A DNA stretch of 6,358 bases. Origin: Candidatus Acetothermia bacterium. Its GTDB lineage: Bacteria > Bipolaricaulota > Bipolaricaulia > Bipolaricaulales > Bipolaricaulaceae. Shown piece after piece: positions 1 to 5,496 of the stretch (position 1 is its first letter; each line of letters begins with the position of its first letter). The notes beneath the pieces are model-generated. The model was not told the origin of the DNA. It did no database searches and saw only the letters and a program-made list of their open reading frames with translations. Made by a program: the position numbers and the translations under genes. The DNA is taken from NCBI GenBank assembly GCA_011057175.1, contig DSBZ01000271.1:1-6358 (forward strand), given 5' to 3'.

Positions 1-303
1 ACCGGGGCTGGGGTCGTGCTCGCCCTCGCCCCCCTGCCTGCGGCCCTGTCCGCGGCTGTGTTCACCCTCGCCGTGCTCGGGACGGGGATCGTATCCTTGG
101 GATCCCTGTCCGCCGCGGTGACCCTCCCCGTGGCGGCGTTCCTCCTCGATCGCTACGCCAGCTATCCCGTCTCCGTGGAGGTACGCGCCCTCGCCGTCGG
201 CCTTGCCGTCCTTGTCTTCTACACCCACCGCTCCAACCTCCGTCGCCTCCTCGCCGGGCGGGAGAACCGGTTCCGACGGTTGTGGGAGCGAAAGGGGGAA
301 TGA
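1..303 (+). CDS. plsY: Glycerol-3-phosphate acyltransferase PlsY, C-terminal part (5' end outside window)
   Basis: This is the last 100 codons of an integral membrane enzyme that transfers the acyl group of acyl-phosphate to sn-glycerol-3-phosphate, the first acylation step of bacterial phospholipid synthesis. The reading frame is open from base 1. It starts at TGAGVVLALAP, which corresponds to the glycine-rich stretch after the family's conserved KGVAT motif. Two hydrophobic segments follow, roughly residues 5-28 and 33-48 of the fragment, then a third at about 61-70. The hallmark third motif comes next: HRSNLRRLLAGRENRF, residues 71-86. A basic tail ends at TGA 301-303. The N-terminal half, including the first glycine-rich loop, lies upstream of the window. 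The identification rests on motif order and the C-terminal signature. The next gene follows on the same strand after a gap of 67 to 145 bases, depending on its start. Confidence 0.9.
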   Translation, partial: TGAGVVLALAPLPAALSAAVFTLAVLGTGIVSLGSLSAAVTLPVAAFLLDRYASYPVSVEVRALAVGLAVLVFYTHRSNLRRLLAGRENRFRRLWERKGE

Positions 304-344
304 GAGCGGAAACTGCCCATCGGTCACCTGTGCTGCTTTCCCCA

Positions 345-372
345 TTGTGGACGGAGGAGGGGAGAGTAGAAT
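345..372 (+). promoter_or_regulatory. Candidate sigma-70-type promoter before the unknown gene
   Basis: TTGTGG (345-350), a 16-base spacer and TAGAAT (367-372) resemble a -35/-10 pair. The -10 box matches TATAAT at five of six positions, which is notable in DNA this rich in G and C. It lies in the non-coding gap after plsY. The -10 box overlaps the possible ATG at 371, so transcription would begin near 379. That would exclude this ATG and favour the downstream GTG at 449. This is pattern recognition only. Confidence 0.33.
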
Positions 373-1333
373 GCCCTCCCAGGGCGGCGTCCCGCTTTGC
401 GCCCCAGCGCGCGGGAAGCGAGGGGAATGGGAGGAGCAAGGGGGGAGGGTGAAGGTCGCGGAGAGGCGCATCGCCGAGTGGTGGGAAGCGCCCGGGATCG
501 ACGGTCGCGAGGCGTTTGACGAGGAAGTCCTCTACTTGAACAGCCTTGTCGAGGAGATCTCCCTCCCTCGGTGGGCGATCCTCGTTCGCGACCGCATGCC
601 GCGGTGGGGATTCGAGCCCTGCTCGCACCGGTTCCTCGAAGGGCTGGAGCAGGTCCTGGCCATGATCGGTGCCGGCCGGGTCGGCCCGCGGTGCGGAGGG
701 TGTGGGGACCTCCCTCTGCCTGTACAGCGCAAGCTCGACCTCGTGGGGCGTGCGTTTGTCAGGTGGGCGGAGGACGGCAGAGGAGGCGGCTCGCTCGGGA
801 AGCTCCTCGGGACCCGCACTCCGGAACGGGCCGAGGCCGCCCGCGCGGTGGGGGAGGTCATCTTGGCGATCGGGGAGGGAGCAGCGGTGGTGGACGCGAC
901 CCTCGATCAGTGGGCCGAGCGGGCCGCATCCCCCCTTGTCCGCTCCCTCGTGGACAACGAGGAGTCCCCGCTGACCCTCCTCGCTCAGCATCCCTGTGCC
1001 TATACCCTCCTCTGGAACATGGATCGCCTCGCTCACAGCATCGGCAATGGGGAGCCGTCGTCCGTCCTCGTCTGTATCCCGGCCCTTCGCGTCGCACCCA
1101 AGCTCGACCCGGAGAGGCTCCCTACCCTCCGCGCCATCGGGGAGGCCCTCGCTCGCTGGCTCCAGGAACAGCCGGCGGGGACGGGCCTCGACCGGAGGGC
1201 GTACGCCCTGATTGGGCCACACGACCCCGTGCGGCGGTGGCTCGTCGCCTCCCTCTACAAGACCCTCAAGCTGTGGCAGGTCCATCTGGACAAGGTTCTC
1301 GGCGAGAAGCACGACTACCTGCCCCTCATCTAG
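371..1333 (+). CDS. Protein of unknown function, 320 aa (294 aa if GTG 449 is the start)
   Basis: I do not recognise this family. From ATG 371 the product has 320 residues, mostly soluble and helix-forming, with no signal peptide or membrane segment. Visible features are a Trp-rich start (AEWWEAPGIDG, about 35-45), an acidic stretch near 48-63, a CxxC pair (CGGC, 108-111) in a loop that might bind metal, a Gly-rich loop (136-143), a long helical region (150-215), and a C-terminal half with LLWNMDRLAHSIGNG (213-227) and LVASLYKTLKLWQVHLDKVL (291-310). Third positions are strongly G/C, so the frame looks genuinely coding. The start is uncertain. ATG 371 has a purine-rich GGAGGAGGGGAG upstream, but residues 1-26 look unlike protein and a promoter-like -10 box covers this ATG. 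GTG 449, with GGGAGGAG 12 bases upstream, is a real alternative. The gene sits between plsY and upp, 40 bases before upp. The context gives no firm function. Confidence 0.75.
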   Translation: MPSQGGVPLCAPARGKRGEWEEQGGRVKVAERRIAEWWEAPGIDGREAFDEEVLYLNSLVEEISLPRWAILVRDRMPRWGFEPCSHRFLEGLEQVLAMIGAGRVGPRCGGCGDLPLPVQRKLDLVGRAFVRWAEDGRGGGSLGKLLGTRTPERAEAARAVGEVILAIGEGAAVVDATLDQWAERAASPLVRSLVDNEESPLTLLAQHPCAYTLLWNMDRLAHSIGNGEPSSVLVCIPALRVAPKLDPERLPTLRAIGEALARWLQEQPAGTGLDRRAYALIGPHDPVRRWLVASLYKTLKLWQVHLDKVLGEKHDYLPLI

Positions 1334-1335
1334 GG

Positions 1336-1363
1336 TTGCACGCGCTGCCGGGCGAGCTACCCT
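1336..1363 (+). promoter_or_regulatory. Candidate promoter for upp, possibly giving a leaderless mRNA
   Basis: TTGCAC (1336-1341), a 16-base spacer and TACCCT (1358-1363) form a weak -35/-10 pair of the TANNNT kind, starting 3 bases after the stop codon of the upstream gene. Only 10 bases separate the -10 box from the upp ATG at 1374, so the start of transcription would fall at or within a few bases of the start codon. No Shine-Dalgarno-like purine run is visible in the 40-base gap, which agrees with leaderless translation. Confidence 0.35.
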
Positions 1364-1373
1364 CAGCCCTGGC

Positions 1374-1997
1374 ATGGCGACGTTCATCCTCGTCGAGCAT
1401 CCCCTCATTCGGGCCAAGCTCACCCGGCTCCGCGACCAGCGTACGGATCGGCTTCAGTTCCGCCAGATCCTCGAGGAGCTCACCGCGCTCATGGTGTACG
1501 AGATCACGCGGGACTTCCCGCTGCGGGAGGTGGAGGTGGAGACGCCCCTTGAACGGACGGCGGGAGTGGAGTTGGCCCGCCCCGTGGTGCTCGTCCCTGT
1601 GTTGCGGGCGGGGATCGTGATGCTCGACGGGGTCCTGTCCCTCATCCCCAGCGCCCGGGTCGGTCACATCGGGATCTACCGCGATCCGGAGACCCTGAAG
1701 CCGGTGGAGTACTTCGCCAAGCTCCCTGCGAACCTGGAGGATGCGCTCGTGATCGTGGTCGATCCGATGCTCGCCACCGGGGGATCGGCGGGCCGCGCGG
1801 TGCAGATCCTGAAGGAGCGGGGGGCACAGGATGTCCGTTTCCTGTGCCTCGTTGCCTCCCCGGAGGGGCTGCGCGCGATCCAGGAGCTCCATCCCGATCT
1901 CCCCGTGTACGCGGCGGCTCTCGACCGTGAGCTCGATGCCCACGGCTACATCCGCCCTGGGCTCGGGGACGCGGGGGACCGCCTGTTCGGGACCTGA
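1374..1997 (+). CDS. upp: Uracil phosphoribosyltransferase
   Basis: Upp is a cytoplasmic salvage enzyme that makes UMP and pyrophosphate from uracil and PRPP. The 207-residue product has the usual length (about 208) and aligns along its whole length with the family in memory. Landmarks are the N-terminal HPLIRAKLTRLRD (9-21), VPVLRAGIVMLDG (74-86), IPSARVGHIGIYRDPETL (91-108), the PRPP-binding loop VDPMLATGGSA (129-139), and the C-terminal uracil-binding segment HGYIRPGLGDAGDRLFGT (190-207). ATG 1374 is chosen because it gives exactly the family N-terminus, although the frame stays open far upstream. No Shine-Dalgarno sequence precedes it. The next gene begins 10 bases after the stop codon, so upp probably heads or shares a transcript with the dehydrogenase, isomerase and transporter genes. 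In many bacteria upp lies beside the uracil permease uraA; here the nearby transporter is of a different family. Confidence 0.97.
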   Translation: MATFILVEHPLIRAKLTRLRDQRTDRLQFRQILEELTALMVYEITRDFPLREVEVETPLERTAGVELARPVVLVPVLRAGIVMLDGVLSLIPSARVGHIGIYRDPETLKPVEYFAKLPANLEDALVIVVDPMLATGGSAGRAVQILKERGAQDVRFLCLVASPEGLRAIQELHPDLPVYAAALDRELDAHGYIRPGLGDAGDRLFGT

Positions 1998-2007
1998 GGA
2001 GGGGGAG

Positions 2008-2745
2008 ATGAGGCGGTGTGCGCTCGTGACCGGTGGTTCGCGGGGGATCGGTGCGGCGGTGGCGGTCAAGCTCGCGGCGCGTGGCTACGACGTTGCCCTG
2101 AGCTACCGCACCCAGTGCACCGCGGCCGAGGAGGTGGCGGCGGCCGTGCAGCGCCGGGGGAGCCGGGCGCTCATCCTCCAGGCCGATCTGGCTGATCTGG
2201 AGCAAGCGCGGACCCTCGTCCACGAGGCCGCAGAGGGGTTGGGGGCGCTCCACATCCTGGTGAACAACGCGGGCTACGTCCAGCGGATGCCGTGGGAGGA
2301 CCTCTCTCTGGAGGACTGGGAGCGGATGATCCGGGTGGGCCTCACGTCCGCGTTCGTCTGCTCGCGGTGTGCGGTCCCCTATATGCGCGAGGCGGGGTTC
2401 GGGCGGATCGTGAACATCTCTTCTTTGCGCGCCCTCACCGGTTCGGCCCATGGGGTCCACTACGCGGCGGCCAAGGCTGGGCTGCTCGGCCTCACGAAAT
2501 CCCTCGCTCTCGCCCTGGCCCCGATGGGGATCACTGTGAACGCGGTGTGCCCGGGCTTCGTCGCCACCGCGATCAACGAGGAGGCCCTCGCCACCCGTGG
2601 CGACGAGATCCGAGCCCAGATCCCGCTCGGGCGGGTGGCGAGCGCGGAGGAGATCGCAGCCGTGATCGCGTTCTTGTGCTCGGAGGAGGCGAGCTACATC
2701 ACGGGGGAGACGGTGTCCGTGAACGGCGGCCTCCGCATGGGATAG
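2008..2745 (+). CDS. FabG-like short-chain dehydrogenase/reductase (SDR family)
   Basis: This is a 245-residue, single-domain Rossmann-fold oxidoreductase of the classical SDR type and typical length, cytoplasmic and probably NADP(H)-dependent. Residues 8-15 (TGGSRGIG) form the dinucleotide-binding loop, with a basic residue that is common in NADPH users. D60 lies in the LQADLAD segment and NNAG is at 86-89. The catalytic Ser is S139, thirteen residues before Tyr152, and Lys156 completes YxxxK. The C-terminus VNGGLRMG matches the FabG-type ending. The helix-4 position that normally carries the tetrad Asn is Gly (G111 in IRVGLTSAF, where FabG has an NLSSVF-like stretch). ATG 2008 is supported by AGGAGG six to eleven bases upstream, beginning inside the upp stop codon. 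The next gene starts 3 bases after the stop. Candidate substrates are a 3-oxoacyl thioester, as in fatty-acid synthesis, or a sugar or polyol, given the neighbouring isomerase and transporter. I cannot decide between them. Confidence 0.9.
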   Translation: MRRCALVTGGSRGIGAAVAVKLAARGYDVALSYRTQCTAAEEVAAAVQRRGSRALILQADLADLEQARTLVHEAAEGLGALHILVNNAGYVQRMPWEDLSLEDWERMIRVGLTSAFVCSRCAVPYMREAGFGRIVNISSLRALTGSAHGVHYAAAKAGLLGLTKSLALALAPMGITVNAVCPGFVATAINEEALATRGDEIRAQIPLGRVASAEEIAAVIAFLCSEEASYITGETVSVNGGLRMG

Positions 2746-2748
2746 GGA

Positions 2749-3555
2749 ATGGACCTCAAGGACGTTGGGCTGTCCACCTTCCTCTGGCCGGGGATGAGCG
2801 TGGGGGGATGGGTTGAGCTCGCGGGGGAGCTCGGCTTGGGAGGGGTCGAGCTCCGGACCGATCCGCGGGCCGCTTTCCCCCCGGACCTCGCCCTGGCCGA
2901 GCGGCGGGAGCTGCGGGACCGCTTGGCGAAGGCGGGCCTTTGGTGCACGGTCCACGTCCCCATCTACGGGGTGAACCTCGCCTCCCCATTTCCGTCCCTC
3001 GCGGCGGCATCGCTCGGGGAGGTGGTCGAGGCGGTGGACCTCGCCGCCGATGTCGGCGCAGAGCTCGTCGTCGTCCATCCCGGGCACGTGGACCCCGACT
3101 TCCTCCCCCTCGATGGCGAGCGGGAGCGCGCCACGCAGAGGTTTCGGTTTGCGCTGGAGGTCATCCTCGCCTGGGCGCGGCGGCGCGAGGTCAAGGTGGC
3201 GGTGGAGAACAAGCAGCGCTCCCCGGGATGGGACATGGTGCACAGTGCGGCCGAGCATCGGTCGGTGCTGGACTGGTTCCGCACGCTTGGGGCGTGTCTG
3301 GACTTCGGCCACCTGCACACCCTGGGTGGGGAACCTGCCTCCTATGTGGCGGCGCTCGGGGAGCGCCTCGTCCACGTCCACCTCCACGACAACCACGGGG
3401 AGCGGGACGAGCATCTGCCCCTCGGCACGGGGACCGTCCCGTGGCGGGTGGCGCTGGCCGCGCTTGCGGGCAGGGGATACGGGGGGAGGATCGTCCTCGA
3501 GATCCCGGATCCTGCCGGGGTACGGAAGTCGGTGGCCGTGGTCCGCAGGCGATGA
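2749..3555 (+). CDS. Sugar phosphate isomerase/epimerase-like TIM-barrel protein (xylose isomerase-like/AP endonuclease 2 superfamily)
   Basis: A 268-residue cytoplasmic protein of the metal-dependent TIM-barrel superfamily that includes IolE/IolI, hydroxypyruvate isomerase, tagatose/psicose epimerase and endonuclease IV. The barrel strands with metal and acid ligands are visible in order: VHVP (68-71), VVVHPGH (107-113), VAVENK with E153 (150-155), LDFGH with D185 and H188 (184-188), VHLHDNHG with H211 and H213 (210-217), and LEI with E251 (250-252). GTGTVPW (226-232) is the loop often seen as GxGxxxW in this group. The first strands (LSTFLWPG, GVELRTD) also fit. Length agrees with the isomerase/epimerase subgroup rather than endonuclease IV. 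ATG 2749 lies 3 bases after the dehydrogenase stop with only a weak GGGA upstream, suggesting coupled translation. The stop codon overlaps the start of the transporter gene (ATGA). The substrate is unknown. Confidence 0.85.
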   Translation: MDLKDVGLSTFLWPGMSVGGWVELAGELGLGGVELRTDPRAAFPPDLALAERRELRDRLAKAGLWCTVHVPIYGVNLASPFPSLAAASLGEVVEAVDLAADVGAELVVVHPGHVDPDFLPLDGERERATQRFRFALEVILAWARRREVKVAVENKQRSPGWDMVHSAAEHRSVLDWFRTLGACLDFGHLHTLGGEPASYVAALGERLVHVHLHDNHGERDEHLPLGTGTVPWRVALAALAGRGYGGRIVLEIPDPAGVRKSVAVVRRR

Positions 3556-4823
3556 ACGCTCCCCGCTGGTATTGGGCGTTCGTCCTGGCCAATGCCGCGA
3601 TGGGAGCGGCATCGCCCCTTCTCCCCCTCTACGCCTACTACCTCGGCGGCACGGCCGGCGATGTGGGGACGTTGGCCGCGGTGGGGAGCATGATGAACGT
3701 CGTGGCGAGCCTGTTGTGGGGTCGACTGCTCGACGCCACGCGGCGCCGTCGGCTGTTCGTGGTGTTCGGTTTCCTTGGGGTCGCGAGTGCCTACTTCGCA
3801 CTCCCCGCCATCACCCGCATGCCCCAGCTCTACCTCGTCAACGGATGGGCCGCCTTCTCGTGGATGGCCGGGTCGTCGGTGGCGTTCCTCCTCGTCCTCT
3901 CCGGATTTCCCAGGGAGCAGTGGGAGGGGGAAATCGCTCGGTTCAAAGTGCATTGCGGGGTGGGGTGGACGGTCGGCCTCGCGGTAGGGGCAGGCTGGAC
4001 GTCGCTCGTGGTGCGGCTCCTGGGGGAAGGGTGGGGGCTTCGCTCGCTGGGGTTCATCGTCGGCGCCCTCTCGGTGAGCGCGATCGCCGTTGGCCTACGC
4101 CGGATCCGCGAGCCGGAGGTGGGCGCGCATCTTCCTCCGTTCCGGGACGCGGTTCTCGCGGTGGGGAACTTCCTCTACGAACGATTCCGCACCGCCCCGC
4201 TCCAGCTCTACGAGGCACTCCGCCCGTCCCAGCTCCTGCGGTTCATCCAGGGGCGCACTGCGTTCGGGCCGGACCTCATCCTATGCTATTACGCGGCGAT
4301 GCTCGCCTTCATCGGGTTCTCGATGGTGTTCGCCCCGTTTCCGGTGTTCGTGCGCCACAAGCTGGGATGGCCCAGCGAGCTCGTATTCGCCCTGAATGTG
4401 GCCCACCATGGGGTGAGCGTGATCGCGTTCGGGTTGGCGCGCAAGGCGATCGCGAAGTGGGGACACCGGCCGGCAACGGCGCTGGCGCTTCTCGGGCGGA
4501 CGGGGATGTTCGTCGGGTTTGCCTTGACGACCCCAGCTGTTGCCCGGTGGTTGCTGCCGGTGTTGTGGGCGGTGGCAGGGACGACGTGGGCGTTCTTCCA
4601 GCTCTCGGTGACCGCGATCGTGTCCAGGCTATCGCCGTCCGGCCTTCAGGGGCAAGCCCTCGGGATCTACAACGCCGTTGCGGGGCTAGGGAACGTCCTG
4701 GGGGCGCTTGCCGGGGGATATGTCGCGGATTACCTTGGATTCCCGGCCGCGTTCCTCGTCGCGGCGTTGCTGATGGTGGTGACGCTCCCCATCTTCCTCG
4801 TCGAGGGTCGCCCCGTCGCGTGA
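3552..4823 (+). CDS. Major facilitator superfamily (MFS) transporter
   Basis: A 423-residue inner-membrane secondary transporter of usual MFS length with about twelve hydrophobic segments in two halves. The first begins near residue 7. The loop between segments 2 and 3 carries the family signature GRLLDATRRRR (57-67), the GxxxDxxxRR form of motif A. A hydrophilic cytoplasmic loop of about 60 residues (182-240) separates the halves. In the second half, a basic loop at 296-307 follows the equivalent position, and residues 366-396 (GLQGQALGIYN, then a GLGNVLGALAGG-type helix and YVADYLGF) match the usual tenth to eleventh segments. ATG 3552 overlaps the isomerase stop as ATGA, which argues for translational coupling and a shared role. 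The cargo is likely a sugar, sugar derivative or drug-like compound; nothing in the sequence fixes it. The gene ends 4 bases from the converging rpmF stop. Confidence 0.9.
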   Translation: MNAPRWYWAFVLANAAMGAASPLLPLYAYYLGGTAGDVGTLAAVGSMMNVVASLLWGRLLDATRRRRLFVVFGFLGVASAYFALPAITRMPQLYLVNGWAAFSWMAGSSVAFLLVLSGFPREQWEGEIARFKVHCGVGWTVGLAVGAGWTSLVVRLLGEGWGLRSLGFIVGALSVSAIAVGLRRIREPEVGAHLPPFRDAVLAVGNFLYERFRTAPLQLYEALRPSQLLRFIQGRTAFGPDLILCYYAAMLAFIGFSMVFAPFPVFVRHKLGWPSELVFALNVAHHGVSVIAFGLARKAIAKWGHRPATALALLGRTGMFVGFALTTPAVARWLLPVLWAVAGTTWAFFQLSVTAIVSRLSPSGLQGQALGIYNAVAGLGNVLGALAGGYVADYLGFPAAFLVAALLMVVTLPIFLVEGRPVA

Positions 4824-4846
4824 GGGGCTACTTCTCCTTCTTCTTC
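4810..4846 (+). terminator. Candidate terminator for the plus-strand operon, spanning the convergent stop codons
   Basis: GCCCC (4810-4814) and GGGGC (4824-4828) form a perfect 5-bp G/C stem around a 9-base loop that contains the transporter stop codon. A pyrimidine-rich run (4829-4846, ending TTCTTCTTC) follows. On the plus strand this resembles a weak intrinsic terminator, although the tail is CT-rich rather than a pure T run. It extends into the 3' end of rpmF on the other strand. Confidence 0.28.
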
Positions 4847-5019
4847 ATCTCCACGACGGCCATCCCGTTGTAGTAGCCACAAGATGGGCACACCCGGTGG
4901 GGGAGGCGAAACTCGTGGCACTGGGGGCACGTCGTGGCTGGCACGATCCGCGCCCGCCAATGGGTACGACGCAGCCGCACCTCACGATGGGATCTTCGTG
5001 ATTTGGGTACTGCCGCCAT
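4828..5019 (-). CDS. rpmF: 50S ribosomal protein L32 (bL32), zinc-binding form
   Basis: A 63-residue basic protein of the large ribosomal subunit with normal bL32 length and layout. The N-terminus MAAVPKSRRSHREVRLRRTHW fits the conserved MAVPK...R.R..HW pattern with one extra Ala. The zinc ribbon is intact: CPQC (31-34) and CPSC (44-47), flanked by LPHRVCPSCGYYNG. A Lys-rich tail (KKKEK) ends the protein. The start is fixed by AAGGAGG four bases before the ATG (minus strand). In many bacteria rpmF follows a YceD-like (DUF177) gene and precedes plsX and the fab genes; here it instead follows dtd, overlapping its end by 38 bases, and is the last gene of its transcription unit. It probably depends on dtd transcription, with its own strong ribosome binding site allowing higher output. 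Identification is essentially certain. Confidence 0.97.
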   Translation of the reverse strand: MAAVPKSRRSHREVRLRRTHWRARIVPATTCPQCHEFRLPHRVCPSCGYYNGMAVVEMKKKEK

Positions 5020-5491
5020 GGGTTCCTCCTTCGGTGTGTCCCCATTGTGCCGGGGAGCGCTCCAAGATCAAGGTCACTGGCCCGTCGTTGATGAGGGCGA
5101 CCTCCATCCGCGCGCCGAACGGGCCGCTCTGGACGGGGACGCCCTGCGCGCGCAGCTCCGCGAGGAAGGCCTCGTAAAGCGAGGATGCTTCCGCGCTCGG
5201 CGCGGCGCGCTCGAACCCCGGCCGCCGTCCGCGGGATGCCTCCCCGTAGAGGGTGAACTGGGACACACACAGGATCTCGCCCCCGACATCACGGAGGGAG
5301 CGGTTCATCCGTCCCTCCTCGTCGGGGAACACGCGCAGGTCGGGGACCTTCTGGGCCCAGAACCGGACCTCGTCCGGGCCGTCGTCCTTCCCCAATCCCA
5401 CGAGGAGGAGCAATCCGCCTCCGATGCGGGCCACCTCGCGACCGCCGCTGCGGACGCTCGCCTCCTTCACCCGCTGCAGGACGATCCGCAT
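4982..5491 (-). CDS. dtd: D-aminoacyl-tRNA deacylase (D-Tyr-tRNA deacylase, DTD)
   Basis: DTD hydrolyses D-amino acids and glycine mischarged onto tRNA, a chirality proofreading step in the cytoplasm, working as a homodimer. The N-terminus MRIVLQRVKEASV, the GLLLLVGLGKDD strand and loop (26-37), and RMNRSL (61-66) match the family. The two active-site motifs are intact: SQFTL (77-81) and NDGPVT (135-140) with its Gly-cisPro pair. The family normally ends about five residues after the latter (near 145). This protein has 169 residues, with an additional hydrophilic tail of about 25 residues rich in Gly, Thr and Ser. The DNA for that tail contains the rpmF ribosome binding site and the first 38 bases of rpmF. 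ATG 5489-5491 gives the family N-terminus but has no Shine-Dalgarno sequence; the preceding gene stops 5 bases upstream, so translation is probably coupled to it. Neighbouring tRNA and L32 genes fit a translation role. Confidence 0.95.
   Translation of the reverse strand: MRIVLQRVKEASVRSGGREVARIGGGLLLLVGLGKDDGPDEVRFWAQKVPDLRVFPDEEGRMNRSLRDVGGEILCVSQFTLYGEASRGRRPGFERAAPSAEASSLYEAFLAELRAQGVPVQSGPFGARMEVALINDGPVTLILERSPAQWGHTEGGTHGGSTQITKIPS
5024..5030 (-). promoter_or_regulatory. rpmF ribosome binding site inside the dtd coding region
   Basis: AAGGAGG on the minus strand, four bases before the rpmF ATG, is a near-perfect Shine-Dalgarno sequence. It lies within the last codons of dtd, so ribosomes finishing dtd pass over it. 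It fixes the rpmF start and lets L32 be initiated independently of the weaker upstream gene. Confidence 0.8.
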
Positions 5492-5496
5492 CCGCT

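Noticed and set aside
373..385. Hairpin GCCCT-CCC-AGGGC as a plsY terminator
   Set aside because: A 5-bp stem with a 3-base loop and no T run is likely to occur by chance in GC-rich DNA.
62..1423. A 453-residue open frame on the minus strand across plsY, the unknown gene and the upp start
   Set aside because: It has low-complexity Arg/Pro/Gly composition and is opposite the clearly conserved PlsY and Upp sequences. It is a shadow of the plus-strand coding pattern.
2815..2837. Two GAGCTC palindromes 11 bases apart, suggesting an operator
   Set aside because: They lie inside the coding region as ordinary GAG-CTC codon pairs that recur across this genome's style.
1642..3801. A 719-residue open frame on the minus strand over upp, the dehydrogenase, the isomerase and the start of the transporter
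   Set aside because: The translation is Arg/Pro/Gly-rich with no recognisable motif, while the plus strand carries four clear families with intact motifs. Long antisense open frames are expected with strong G/C third-position bias.
4022..4054. Possible G-quadruplex (three G runs close together and a fourth after 11 bases) within the transporter gene
   Set aside because: The fourth run is too distant for a canonical motif, and such G runs are common by composition in this DNA.
3050..4873. A 607-residue plus-strand open frame overlapping the isomerase and transporter genes in another frame
   Set aside because: Its composition is Arg/Ser/Gly-rich with no membrane or domain pattern; the other frame encodes a well-formed TIM barrel and MFS protein.
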